From contig NZ_JAPDUW010000001.1 in NCBI RefSeq assembly GCF_026015295.1, forward strand, positions 2,108,001-2,172,000: a DNA stretch of 64,000 nt, read 5' to 3'. Position 1 is the first letter of the stretch. Every line of letters starts with the position of its first letter. Shown one piece after another: positions 7,654 to 15,962 of the stretch. Below the pieces are notes generated by a model. That model saw only the letters and a list, made by a program, of their open reading frames with translations, ran no database searches and was not told where the DNA came from. Source of the stretch: Segatella copri. Its GTDB lineage: Bacteria; Bacteroidota; Bacteroidia; Bacteroidales; Bacteroidaceae. The position numbers and the translations under genes are program-made.

Positions 7654-8694
7654 ATGAAGAGAATTATTTTTATTATTTTAGGCTGCATCAATATTTGCCT
7701 TGCTTATGCTCAGAGCTTTAACGGACAATATATTTCTGAATGGCAATGGGACATGAACAAGAATACCAATCTGACTAACCAGCTGAGATTGGAACTGAGT
7801 GTTCCGATAGGAAAAGGAAAGGATTCGTTCGAGGCGGCTACGCTGCATGTGGCAAAGACCAACGATGGCATTATTGATGACTGGCAGGGATTTTCTAACA
7901 TAGATGCTGACAATAACTTCGCCATGCTTGCCGTGCTGGGCTACATGCACGAGTGGAATTCGGGCCATCTGTTTGTGGGTGTGAGAAACGTGAACGAGGA
8001 TTTCTTTACCTCTGATGTTACGGCACTTTTCCAAAACAGTTCTGAGGGAATCTTCCCTACCGTTGCATCCAGCTATCCGATAGCCAACTATCCGTATTCG
8101 GGCTTGACCCTTTATTTTGATGTAACCAAGGGTGGATGGACTTTCAGAAACAGTCTGTATAATGGTGCAGGATATAATGGTTGGAAAGCCCACGACAATC
8201 CCTTCCTGGTCCGCCCGAAGAAGGATGGAATCTTCAACATGTCGCAGTTGGAGTATGAACATAAAGGTGGAAAGTATTTTGCGGGTGCTGCCGTCCATAC
8301 CCGTCAATATCCGATTAACGAGGATGGCGAAATGGTTCCTGCCGATGAATCCAAGGGCAAGGCAACCTGTGCCTGGTGGGTTTACGGAGAGCAAAGTGTA
8401 TGGAAGGCTGGCGACAAGAACATTTCGTGCATGGTGCAATATTCCGAGAATACCAGTCATCAGAATGCTTGCTACCGATACGCAGAACTGGGCGGTGCCT
8501 ATCAGGACGATAAGAACAAGTGCGGCCTGTCAGGTCAGTACGCCCGCTTCCAGCAGGGTTCAGAATATTCGCTGGAAGTAACATGGAAAAGACAGCTGAC
8601 GGAATCCATCTCCCTTCAGCCATCGTTCCAATACATCAAAAACGACAATGGAGATTTCACGGCGCTCAGTGCCCGACTCTATGTCAGTTTCTAG
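7654..8694 (+). CDS. Outer-membrane beta-barrel porin-like protein
   Basis: Predicted outer-membrane channel. A signal peptide (MKRIIFIILGCINICLAYAQ) is followed by a 325-residue chain rich in alternating aromatic strands (LSVPIG, GHLFVGVRN, YSLEVTWKRQL) and ending in a terminal aromatic, ARLYVSF, as expected for a Bam-inserted barrel. It resembles the carbohydrate-selective (OprB-like) porins of Bacteroidota, but the substrate cannot be read from the sequence. Its stop overlaps the convergent flippase-like gene by 11 bp. Confidence 0.65.
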   Translation: MKRIIFIILGCINICLAYAQSFNGQYISEWQWDMNKNTNLTNQLRLELSVPIGKGKDSFEAATLHVAKTNDGIIDDWQGFSNIDADNNFAMLAVLGYMHEWNSGHLFVGVRNVNEDFFTSDVTALFQNSSEGIFPTVASSYPIANYPYSGLTLYFDVTKGGWTFRNSLYNGAGYNGWKAHDNPFLVRPKKDGIFNMSQLEYEHKGGKYFAGAAVHTRQYPINEDGEMVPADESKGKATCAWWVYGEQSVWKAGDKNISCMVQYSENTSHQNACYRYAELGGAYQDDKNKCGLSGQYARFQQGSEYSLEVTWKRQLTESISLQPSFQYIKNDNGDFTALSARLYVSF

Positions 8695-9709
8695 CAATCC
8701 ATTTCGGCAAGACCAGGGTGCCCATCACCAGGAAAGGGTAATAGAAGATGGCGCGCCAGAGCATGGCGGCAAGGATGGCTACTGAGGCATCGGGCAGGAA
8801 ATCAGCATAATAAAGGCGGAACATCAACTCTGCCACGCCACTTCCGCCAGGCGTAGGACTCAGAATGGAAATCATCCACATCACCCATTGGCGGCACCAA
8901 GCCACCAGCATGTTGCCCTGACAATGGAAGGCAATGAGAATAGCTACCACGATGGCGAATCTCGACAGCCACGCCAAGGAAGTATAACCCATCAGCTGCA
9001 GCCAGAATCTTCCGCCCTCCAGCTTTGCCTCCTCCGAAGCCATCGTCATCTCCTCGGAAAACTTCTCTACCTTGGGCAGGAATCTGCGAAGGAAAGGAAT
9101 CTTGCAGCATCCCTTCAATACCCAGCCCAGAATCTGAGGACGATGCAACAACAAGAGGTAGAGGATGGCCGTCCAGACAGCAACGATAAGGGTGCTGACG
9201 ATGAAGATAACCTGCACTCCGCCCTTAATCCATTCGTTCGTAGCATCCACAGAAATCCCCACTCCATCAGCCAAGCTGAACAAGAGATGCGATGGAACAC
9301 AGAAATAGAGCAACACGCAACTGATGGCAAGAAAAGCCTCATCAGCCAGCAGGGCTGCAAACATGGTGAAGATACTTCTGCCCATAGAAACTCCCTCGCG
9401 ATTGAGATAGACAAAAGCCAATCCACTTCCCCCCACCGCCGAAGGAGTGACGGCAGAAGTAAACTCGCAAAGTACATTGATGCGGAACGCCTCGGCTACG
9501 GATAACTTACGCTGGCAGAGATGACGGAAACGGAGGGTGAGCATCAGATTCTGGACCGCAAAGAGCAACACGCCCATTACTACCCCCAGAAAGAACCTGG
9601 GAGACAAATCTATCCTGCTCAGAACTTCCACATCAAACTCCCGAATCATCATTCCAACGATGACCACCAGTCCGATGGAAGCCGCCAACCATAAATGCCA
9701 TTTTTTCAT
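8684..9709 (-). CDS. Flippase-like / LPG synthase transmembrane-region family protein
   Basis: Polytopic inner-membrane protein of 341 residues with about eight hydrophobic segments. It belongs to the UPF0104/lysylphosphatidylglycerol synthetase TM-region family (AglD-like), whose members flip or modify lipid-linked molecules. Family features seen are the N-terminal double helix, a LCEFTSAVTPSAVGGSGLAF segment near residue 85 and a TPGGSGVAEL segment near residue 295. No MprF synthase domain is attached. Convergent 11-bp overlap with the porin gene. Confidence 0.8.
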   Translation of the reverse strand: MKKWHLWLAASIGLVVIVGMMIREFDVEVLSRIDLSPRFFLGVVMGVLLFAVQNLMLTLRFRHLCQRKLSVAEAFRINVLCEFTSAVTPSAVGGSGLAFVYLNREGVSMGRSIFTMFAALLADEAFLAISCVLLYFCVPSHLLFSLADGVGISVDATNEWIKGGVQVIFIVSTLIVAVWTAILYLLLLHRPQILGWVLKGCCKIPFLRRFLPKVEKFSEEMTMASEEAKLEGGRFWLQLMGYTSLAWLSRFAIVVAILIAFHCQGNMLVAWCRQWVMWMISILSPTPGGSGVAELMFRLYYADFLPDASVAILAAMLWRAIFYYPFLVMGTLVLPKWIARN

Positions 9710-9798
9710 ATTACTCTCAAAATAAAACTATACCTTAATTATATATAGTAATATAACGATTAAATGGCTAATCTATTTTGTTGTCTGTCAATTAAATA

Positions 9799-9973
9799 TT
9801 AATATCTATCCAAAACTTCTACAGCAATGTCCTCCCAAGAGCGCACCAGAGTCTCCGCGGCTACCGTATAGTTCATCTGCACCCAACTGCTCGCCGTCTA
9901 TCGTCGCCTTTGCCAAATCAATCGTCAGCGAATTGCCGAAAGGAGTTTTGCGGATAATGCTGTAATACTTTTT
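9799..9973 (-). pseudogene. Remnant of a PafA-type alkaline phosphatase gene
   Basis: On the minus strand about 35 codons read KKYYSIIRKTPFGNSL...GEQLGADE. This resembles the internal TPFGN-x-(L/F)T...E-x-LG-x-D stretch of PafA-like alkaline phosphatases. It then continues in another frame to a stop at 9799-9801. The block begins just after a TACCTTTGC box (9980-9988, minus). There is no start codon in a sensible place and no metal ligands, so it is a decayed fragment. The rest of 9710-10143 holds only this remnant and the promoter of the next gene. Confidence 0.4.
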
Positions 9974-10104
9974 ACCGCTGCAAAGGTATTTAAAGGATGT
10001 TACTTGCGTGTTACAAAGAAATGAAAGAAGAGTGAAAGCATTGCCTTTTTACAAAAAGATTTAAAAAATGGGACTGAATAAAACAAGGTAACGATATTTT
10101 GATT

Positions 10105-10113
10105 ATATTTGCA
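10105..10113 (+). promoter_or_regulatory. -7 promoter box of the carboxylesterase gene
   Basis: TATATTTGC lies 31 bp before the start codon. No clear -33 box is visible. Confidence 0.5.
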
Positions 10114-10143
10114 GTATTATTGCAAAACTAACAGATTTACGAT

Positions 10144-11799
10144 ATGAAAAAACTACTCTTATCCATCGCCTTTCTGCTCCCTGGTATGGGAATGATGGCG
10201 CAGACTCAGGTAACGACTGCCGAAGGTATCCTCGAAGGAAAAGACCTCTCAGGCATCACAGTATTCAAGGGTATTCCGTTCGCTGCCCCTCCGGTAGGAA
10301 ATCTCCGCTGGAAGGCTCCGCAGCCTGTACAGAAATGGCAGGGCGTTCGCGAGGCCAAGGAGTTCGGACCTAACCCGATGCAGGAACCTCTCTTCGGCGA
10401 TATGAACTTCGGTACAAAGACCAACAGCGAGGATTGCCTCTACCTTAATATATGGACACCGGCAAAGACCATGAAGGAGCATCTGCCGGTACTCATTTAT
10501 TTCAACGGCGGAGGACTGATGGCGGGTAGCGGAAGCGAACCTCGATATGCGGGCGATGCGATGGCACGCAAGGGCATCATCTCCATCACAGCCAACTATC
10601 GTGAGGGCATCTTCGGATTCTTCGCCCACCCACAGCTCTCTAAGGAAACATCCTACAAGGGTTCCGGCAACTATGGATTCATGGACCAGGTGGCTGCCAT
10701 CCAGTGGGTAAAGGATAACATCGAGGCTTTCGGCGGCGACCCTAACCGCATCACCATCGTAGGCGAATCGGCAGGTTCCATGTCGGTCAGCGCCCTGATG
10801 GCTTCCCCTCTCTGTCAGGGACTCTTTGCCCAGGCAATGGGTTCCAGTGGTTCGGTGATGGGATTCAAGAAGGTGGCTACGCTGAAGGAGGCCGAGGAGG
10901 AAGGCGTGCAGCTTGCCCAGAAAATAGCCGAGAAGATGGGTAAGAAAAACGGCAAGAAGGTGGGAAAGAAGGTCGGAATGAAGAACCTCAACGAACTTCG
11001 TGCCCTCCCTGCCGAGGAACTGATGAAGCTGGCGGGCGTAAGAGCGGTTCCGGTCTATAATATCGACGGATATTTTATGAAAGAACAGCCTGTAGAGGTA
11101 TTTGCCAAGGGCGAGCAGACCAAGGTGCCTCTGCTCATTGGCGGCAACAACCAGGAGATGACTCCATTGGCGGTATTGATGGGCAAGCAGCCAACCGTTG
11201 AGAATCTGAAAGCTGGCGCCAAGGCTACTTTCGGAGAAGAGAACATCGAAGAACTCTTCCGCCTCTACGGCATCAACAGAGATAAGGATGTATTGGAGCA
11301 GCCGGGCGTGAACCTAGCTTCGGATATCTTCCTCGATTATTCTACATGGAAATGGGGCAACATGCACAAGCTGACCGGCGGACAGCCTGTTTACCGCTAC
11401 CGCTATTGCCATCCTCGTCCTGCAATGGCCATCAAGGGTAAGGTGGCTGCATTGGCAGGTGGCGTGGTAGATGCCAAGGAAGATGCGGCTCCTGCGCCAC
11501 AAGACAAGGGAGCCGTTCATTCTGCCGACATCGAGTATGCAATGGGTACATTGCCAACCAACCGCGTGTTCAACTGGCAGCCGGAGGATTATATGATCAG
11601 CGACATCTTCAGCCAGTATTACGTCAATTTCGTAAAGACCGGCAATCCGAATGGTCTGGGTCTGCCCGAGTGGCCATCCACCAACGGCAAGGCAGTAGCC
11701 CCTGTGCTTCAGATAGACGTGAATACCGTCGTAAAAACTGATGCCCAGATGGAGAAGCGCTATGATTTCATAGACAAACTGTTTTGGAAGAAGAAATAA
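10144..11799 (+). CDS. Secreted type-B carboxylesterase
   Basis: Alpha/beta-hydrolase esterase, probably periplasmic. A signal peptide (MKKLLLSIAFLLPGMGMMAQ) precedes the COesterase domain. The oxyanion region is FNGGGLMAGS, the nucleophile elbow is GESAGSMSV, and the catalytic His lies in GAVHSADIEYAMG. The lineage marker FGGDPNRITIVGESAG is intact. An unusual lysine-rich insert (KKNGKKVGKKVG) occurs near residue 260. Bacteroidota members often act on acetylated or feruloylated glycans, but no substrate is evident here. Length 551, normal for the family. Confidence 0.9.
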   Translation: MKKLLLSIAFLLPGMGMMAQTQVTTAEGILEGKDLSGITVFKGIPFAAPPVGNLRWKAPQPVQKWQGVREAKEFGPNPMQEPLFGDMNFGTKTNSEDCLYLNIWTPAKTMKEHLPVLIYFNGGGLMAGSGSEPRYAGDAMARKGIISITANYREGIFGFFAHPQLSKETSYKGSGNYGFMDQVAAIQWVKDNIEAFGGDPNRITIVGESAGSMSVSALMASPLCQGLFAQAMGSSGSVMGFKKVATLKEAEEEGVQLAQKIAEKMGKKNGKKVGKKVGMKNLNELRALPAEELMKLAGVRAVPVYNIDGYFMKEQPVEVFAKGEQTKVPLLIGGNNQEMTPLAVLMGKQPTVENLKAGAKATFGEENIEELFRLYGINRDKDVLEQPGVNLASDIFLDYSTWKWGNMHKLTGGQPVYRYRYCHPRPAMAIKGKVAALAGGVVDAKEDAAPAPQDKGAVHSADIEYAMGTLPTNRVFNWQPEDYMISDIFSQYYVNFVKTGNPNGLGLPEWPSTNGKAVAPVLQIDVNTVVKTDAQMEKRYDFIDKLFWKKK

Positions 11800-11833
11800 T
11801 TCTCTCATTACATTGAATAAACTAGAAATAGAG

Positions 11834-12088
11834 ATGTTTCAGAAATTCATTATCAACAGAGACGGAGTACTGAAGTTCGGGCGTGTCTACCTGCACCGTG
11901 ACATGCTGTCACCCGGCGAGCAATGCACCTACGGGGGCGGTTTGTGGAAGATAGATGAAGGCAGAGGCGCCATCGTGCTCTACGGCAGAAGTTTCGACTT
12001 CGGCCCTCCCGATTTCGACTTTGTGAAACAGATAGACTGGACGGGCTTGGGCGGCACCCCTCGCCCGCTCTTCTATCTGCCTCATTGA
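11834..12088 (+). CDS. Conserved small Bacteroidota protein of unknown function
   Basis: The 84-residue product starts at ATG 11834 (MFQKFIINRDGVLKFGRVYLH). A TTG at 11813 could add seven codons, but the ATG gives the better N terminus. There is no signal peptide. A motif GGGLWKIDEGRGAIVLYGRSFDFGPPDFD suggests a compact beta-rich fold. The gene follows the esterase by 34 bp and may be co-transcribed. I recognise it only as a conserved hypothetical protein. Confidence 0.65.
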   Translation: MFQKFIINRDGVLKFGRVYLHRDMLSPGEQCTYGGGLWKIDEGRGAIVLYGRSFDFGPPDFDFVKQIDWTGLGGTPRPLFYLPH

Positions 12089-12165
12089 CCTAGCGAAGAA
12101 GAGATTGTGCCAGTCATCATCAATTAAGAAAATAGTATAATATTCTATAATTTTCTGTGTAAAAC

Positions 12166-12197
12166 TTGCGGATATCAGAATAAAACACTATTTTTGC
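12166..12197 (+). promoter_or_regulatory. Promoter of the NlpE-like lipoprotein gene
   Basis: TTG (12166-12168), 20 bp, then TATTTTTGC (12189-12197). The start codon is 79 bp downstream. Confidence 0.65.
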
Positions 12198-12276
12198 GAA
12201 GAGAAATCCTTCTCGGGGAAGTGCTCTCTAAGAGAAGAGATTCCGTAAATAAGTAACAATTAAAAAGCAGTATAGT

Positions 12277-12741
12277 ATGAAAAAGAAATTAGTTTTGACA
12301 GCAGCCGTCATCGCTGCATTGTCAGTTGTCTCCTGCAATGGCAAGAAGACAAATAGCCAGGGGGCTGACCAAGATAGCCTCAGTTATGCTGAAAATGATT
12401 CGCTCAATTCCAACGATGTCATTCTCGATTCCATCGCCGGCACCTACGAGGGAACTCTCCCTGCTGCCGACTGTCCGGGCATCAAGACCGTTTTGACGCT
12501 CAACGCCGACAGCACCTACCAGTACTCAGCCGACTATCTGGAGCGCAAGGATGGTCACGACGAAGCGAGCGGTATCTTCAAGGTATTGGCTAACAACGTG
12601 GTAGAAATCACTCGTCCATCGAGCGGCGAGACATCTTACTATAAGGTAAAGGATGCCAACAGTCTCATCATGACCGATTCGCTGGGCAATGAGCCTGAAG
12701 GCGCCATGGCTAAGCACTATGTGCTGACTAAGAAAAGGTAA
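12277..12741 (+). CDS. NlpE-like envelope stress lipoprotein
   Basis: Lipoprotein of 154 residues with lipobox SVVSC (Cys20), an acidic linker, then an NlpE N-terminal domain (IAGTYEGTLPAADCPGI...LTLNADSTYQYS). E. coli NlpE senses envelope or copper stress for Cpx. The CxxC-type pair of the E. coli protein is not complete here, because only Cys in ADCPGI is present, so copper sensing should not be assumed. Monocistronic, with its own promoter and a terminator. Confidence 0.8.
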   Translation: MKKKLVLTAAVIAALSVVSCNGKKTNSQGADQDSLSYAENDSLNSNDVILDSIAGTYEGTLPAADCPGIKTVLTLNADSTYQYSADYLERKDGHDEASGIFKVLANNVVEITRPSSGETSYYKVKDANSLIMTDSLGNEPEGAMAKHYVLTKKR

Positions 12742-12842
12742 AAGGATAAAAAGGTAAAAGGGTAAAAAGAGCCCCCTAGCTTAACATTCCGCTAGGCTCT
12801 TTTTACCTTTTTACTTTTTTACCTTTTTACCCTTTTATCTTT
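12734..12842. repeat. Extended A/GGTA-rich inverted repeat flanking the nlpE terminator
   Basis: About 30 bp of AAAAGGTA-type units lie on the left, with their reverse complements (TACCTTTTT units) on the right. They flank the terminator stem and lengthen it to an imperfect hairpin of about 45 bp. The units look like a simple-sequence expansion of the terminator's A and T tracts. Confidence 0.6.
12764..12804 (+). terminator. Bidirectional-type intrinsic terminator after nlpE-like gene
   Basis: AAAAAGAGCC...CCTAGC (12764-12780) pairs with GCTAGGCTCTTTTT (12791-12804) around a 10-nt loop. Confidence 0.85.
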
Positions 12843-12961
12843 AAAACGCCTTTTTGCCGGTTCTCACAGCGCCATTATTACAAACCTGTTACATTCCTGC
12901 CTTTCAAGTTAAAATCAATTAAGTTTTGCACCGGAACCTTCGCTATTCCAGATATTTTTCC

Positions 12962-12970
12962 TAATTTTGC
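12962..12970 (+). promoter_or_regulatory. -7 promoter box of the terC gene
   Basis: TAATTTTGC lies 73 bp before the ATG. No riboswitch-like fold of the yybP type was recognised in the leader. Confidence 0.55.
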
Positions 12971-13043
12971 GCCCACGTTTCTAACAGATGAAATGATTTT
13001 AAGATTCAATGGTATATACTAAATAGATTAAGGATAAAGAAAA

Positions 13044-14048
13044 ATGGAACATGTTTTTACTGAATCGATGTTTTTGGTGGGATTCGTGATTTTCATCGCC
13101 GCCATACTCGTATTAGACATGCTGGTCATCGACCGAAAGGCACATGTGGTGTCTATCAAGGAAGCCGGTTCATGGACGGCTGTATGGATTATTCTCGCGC
13201 TCGCCTTCGCCGTATTCATCTATTTCCATGGTGACATGGTACACGGCATAGAGAACTTCGACGACCTGAAGCTGATAGCCTCGCGCTATGCTTCGCATCT
13301 CAAACTGGACCCGAACGACTATGAGGGGAGTCTGCAGCAATACCGGCACTATATGACTATCTCCTACATCTCGGGTTATCTGATAGAGAAAACGCTCTCG
13401 GTAGATAATCTCTTCGTGATGATGATGATTTTCACCTCGTTCGGAGTAGACAAGAAAGATTACCAGCACGTACTGAACTGGGGTATCCTGGGAGCCATCG
13501 TGCTGCGCTTCGTCTTCATCTTCGCGGGTGCTGCGCTCATCAGCCGGTTCGCCTGGATATTGCTCGTATTCGGAGGATTCCTGGTTTACAGCGGTGCCAA
13601 GATGTTCCTCAACAGAAACAAGAAGGAGGAAATCAATGCCTTGGAGCATCCGGTAGTGAAGTTCATGCAGAAGCGCCTGCATCTGGGTCCGCTGGTGATG
13701 ACGGTGGTGTTCATCGAGTTCTGCGACTTGATTTTCGCCTTCGACAGCATCCCAGCCGTATTCTCGGTATCGCTCGACCCGTTCGTGGTGTTCTTCTCGA
13801 ATATCTTCGCCATCCTGGGCTTGCGTGCCCTCTTCTTCCTGCTGGCAGCGATAGCCGATAAGTTCCGCTATCTGAAGGTGGGTGTGAGTGTGCTGCTGGT
13901 GTTCATCGGTGTGAAGATGCTCATCCACGATTTCTTCGAGATTGATGCAGTCAGTTCGCTGGTATTCATCATCCTCGTACTGCTCGTCAGCATCGGGGCT
14001 TCGGTGGTGATTCCGCAGAAACAGGAAGCGTTGGAAAATACGAAATAA
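13044..14048 (+). CDS. terC: TerC/Alx family membrane protein
   Basis: Integral membrane protein of 334 residues with about nine helices. Known relatives (TerC, Alx, MeeF/MeeY) are linked to tellurite resistance and manganese export. Conserved acidic membrane motifs are visible: LDMLVIDRKAH near residue 30, EKTLSVDNLFVM near 115, EFCDLIFAFDSIPAVF near 225. A hydrophilic insert with an acidic patch lies between helices 3 and 4 (about residues 70-105). Single gene with its own promoter, followed by two hairpins. Confidence 0.9.
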   Translation: MEHVFTESMFLVGFVIFIAAILVLDMLVIDRKAHVVSIKEAGSWTAVWIILALAFAVFIYFHGDMVHGIENFDDLKLIASRYASHLKLDPNDYEGSLQQYRHYMTISYISGYLIEKTLSVDNLFVMMMIFTSFGVDKKDYQHVLNWGILGAIVLRFVFIFAGAALISRFAWILLVFGGFLVYSGAKMFLNRNKKEEINALEHPVVKFMQKRLHLGPLVMTVVFIEFCDLIFAFDSIPAVFSVSLDPFVVFFSNIFAILGLRALFFLLAAIADKFRYLKVGVSVLLVFIGVKMLIHDFFEIDAVSSLVFIILVLLVSIGASVVIPQKQEALENTK

Positions 14049-14062
14049 GCAAACCATTCGTA

Positions 14063-14090
14063 AAGGAGATTATCATCAGGTAATCTCCTT
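14063..14090 (+). terminator. First hairpin after terC
   Basis: AAGGAGATTA pairs with TAATCTCCTT around an 8-nt loop. It has no long T run, so it is weaker than the second hairpin. Confidence 0.5.
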
Positions 14091-14105
14091 CCAGGAAAAC
14101 ATAAA

Positions 14106-14154
14106 AAGGGCGATTGCTATTCCCTACGCAAGGGATAAGCAATCGCCCTTATCT
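14106..14154. terminator. Strong hairpin terminator between terC and the convergent isomerase gene
   Basis: A GC-rich 18-bp-class stem (14106-14123 with 14131-14150, centred on GGGCGATTGCT and AGCAATCGCCC) has A and T flanks on both sides. It can serve both convergent genes. Confidence 0.8.
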
Positions 14155-14216
14155 TTTATGAACTCAGTTTAGAAAGAAGAGCAAATGATTTCTTCACTCT
14201 TCTCTCTTCACTCAAT

Positions 14217-15695
14217 TTACTTCCAAGGATTCTCTGTTGGGTAAGGCAGACTAGCTGGCTGGTTGTAAGCGATGTCCTGGATGCCGAGATACTTGAATAC
14301 CTCGAACAAGGTCTTACCTACGTGAGAGAATGCTACGGCTCCGTGGTGTGGATAACCCTTCTGAATCAGTACGTGACGATAGAAGCGGCCCATCTCGTTG
14401 ATGGCGAAGATACCGATACCACCAAATGAACGGGTAGGAACATCGAGAACCTCACCCTCTGCGATGTAGCTGCGGAGGTTACCCTCAGAATCGCACTGCA
14501 GACGGTAGAATGTGATGTCAGAAGCTGCGATATCACCCTCCAAAGTACCACGGGTGAAGTCTGGTTTACCACCATTCTCCAACAAACGGTTCTGGATGAG
14601 CTGATACTTAATCTTACGGCTAGAGCACATCTTGCACTGTGGAGTGTTACCGCAGTGGAAGCCCATGAAGGTATCAGTCAACTTATAATCGTACTTGCCC
14701 TTGATGTCCTCATCATAGATATACTGAGGAACTGAGTTGTTGATATCGAGCAATGTAACGGTATCGTCAGAAGCACACATACCGATGTACTCAGAGAGTG
14801 CACCATAGATATCTACCTCGCAAGCTACAGGAATGCCACGGCTAACGAGACGGCTGTTTACATAGCAAGGCTCGAAACCGAACTGGCTTGGGAATGCAGG
14901 CCAGCACTTGTCTGCGAATGCTACATACTGGCGAGAACCCTTGTGAGCCTCTGCCCAGTCGAGCAATGTCAACTCAAACTGTGCCATTCTGCGGCTGAGG
15001 TCAGGATAGTAGCAGCCTTCGCCCATCTCCTTGGCCATATCAGCGCAAACCTCATCGATACGTGGGTCGTTCTCGTGCTCCTTGTAAGCTACGAGAAGGT
15101 CGAGCTCTGAGTTCTCCTCAATCTCAACACCGAGTTCGTACAAGCCCTTGATAGGAGCGTTGCAAGCGAAGAAATCCTGTGGACGTGGACCGAAGGTGAT
15201 AATCTTCAAGCCCTTCAAACCGATGATAACGCGAGCTACTGGTACGAAGTCCTGAATCATCTTAGCTACGTCCTCTGCTGTACCTACAGGATACTCAGGG
15301 ATGTAACCCTTTAGGTGGCGCATGCCGAGGTTGTAAGAGCAGTTGAGCATACCGCAGTAAGCGTCGCCACGACCGTTGATCATGTCGCCGTCACCCTCTG
15401 CAGCTGCAACAAACATACAAGGACCATCGAAGTTCTTTGCAATCAAAGTCTCAGGAGTCTCAGGACCGAAGTTACCGAGGAATACAACCAAAGCGTTGCA
15501 GCCCTGCCCTTTCACTTCGCCCAAAGCCTTGAGCATATCTTTCTCGTTCTCAACTGTAGTCTGGCAGTTGAAAATTTCACCCTTGTACTCTTTTACGATG
15601 TTCTCACGGCGCTGAGTAGAAAGCGCGATTGGAAAACAGTCACGGCTAACGGCAATAATACCGAGCTTTACTTGTGGAATGTTGTTGCTTACCAT
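14217..15695 (-). CDS. L-fucose/L-arabinose isomerase family protein
   Basis: Sugar aldose-ketose isomerase fold, 492 residues, cytoplasmic, probably Mn-dependent. It matches the shorter Bacteroidota branch of the FucI family rather than E. coli FucI (591 residues). Visible signatures are VVFLGNFGPET near residue 70, a CEVDIYGALSEYIGM segment (Glu/Asp metal-ligand region) near 300, FHCGNTPQCK near 350 and the C-terminal HHGAVAFSHVGK. The exact sugar (fucose, arabinose, rhamnose-like) cannot be decided. Promoter TACCTTTGT (minus, 15791-15799) lies about 95 bp upstream. No kinase or aldolase gene adjoins it. Confidence 0.8.
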   Translation of the reverse strand: MVSNNIPQVKLGIIAVSRDCFPIALSTQRRENIVKEYKGEIFNCQTTVENEKDMLKALGEVKGQGCNALVVFLGNFGPETPETLIAKNFDGPCMFVAAAEGDGDMINGRGDAYCGMLNCSYNLGMRHLKGYIPEYPVGTAEDVAKMIQDFVPVARVIIGLKGLKIITFGPRPQDFFACNAPIKGLYELGVEIEENSELDLLVAYKEHENDPRIDEVCADMAKEMGEGCYYPDLSRRMAQFELTLLDWAEAHKGSRQYVAFADKCWPAFPSQFGFEPCYVNSRLVSRGIPVACEVDIYGALSEYIGMCASDDTVTLLDINNSVPQYIYDEDIKGKYDYKLTDTFMGFHCGNTPQCKMCSSRKIKYQLIQNRLLENGGKPDFTRGTLEGDIAASDITFYRLQCDSEGNLRSYIAEGEVLDVPTRSFGGIGIFAINEMGRFYRHVLIQKGYPHHGAVAFSHVGKTLFEVFKYLGIQDIAYNQPASLPYPTENPWK

Positions 15696-15790
15696 AATTT
15701 TAGTTTATTACTTAAGTTTTTGTATAAATTGCTTATATTTATTGATTCTTTTCTAATTTGTTTGGCTGACAATTATTCATTGTTCCGAGC

Positions 15791-15799
15791 ACAAAGGTA
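15791..15799 (-). promoter_or_regulatory. -7 promoter box of the isomerase gene
   Basis: Minus-strand TACCTTTGT lies 95 bp upstream of the isomerase ATG. Confidence 0.55.
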
Positions 15800-15962
15800 C
15801 AAATATATTTTGTATCACCAAGCGTTTTAAGGAATTTTTAATTCAAAAAAATGGCGCAAAACCGAAATTCTGCGCCAAATGTAACATATGATAAAGTTCT
15901 TGATACATTTCATACATGTCTCTATTATCATCAGATACCCCTTTTCTGCCTTAACATCTTCT

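Noticed and set aside
12277..12741. Copper-sensing role for the NlpE-like lipoprotein
   Set aside because: The domain fits NlpE, but the cysteine pair is incomplete and the copper-type ATPase is 8 kb away, so no functional link is claimed.
12843..13043. yybP-ykoY manganese riboswitch upstream of terC
   Set aside because: TerC-family genes often have one, but the leader shows neither the conserved loop sequences nor a matching fold.
13170..14057. Long minus-strand frame opposite terC
   Set aside because: The product is a histidine/glutamate-rich mirror of membrane codons, overlaps a clear gene completely, and resembles no protein. Similar shadows lie opposite copA, viaA, trpS and ompA.
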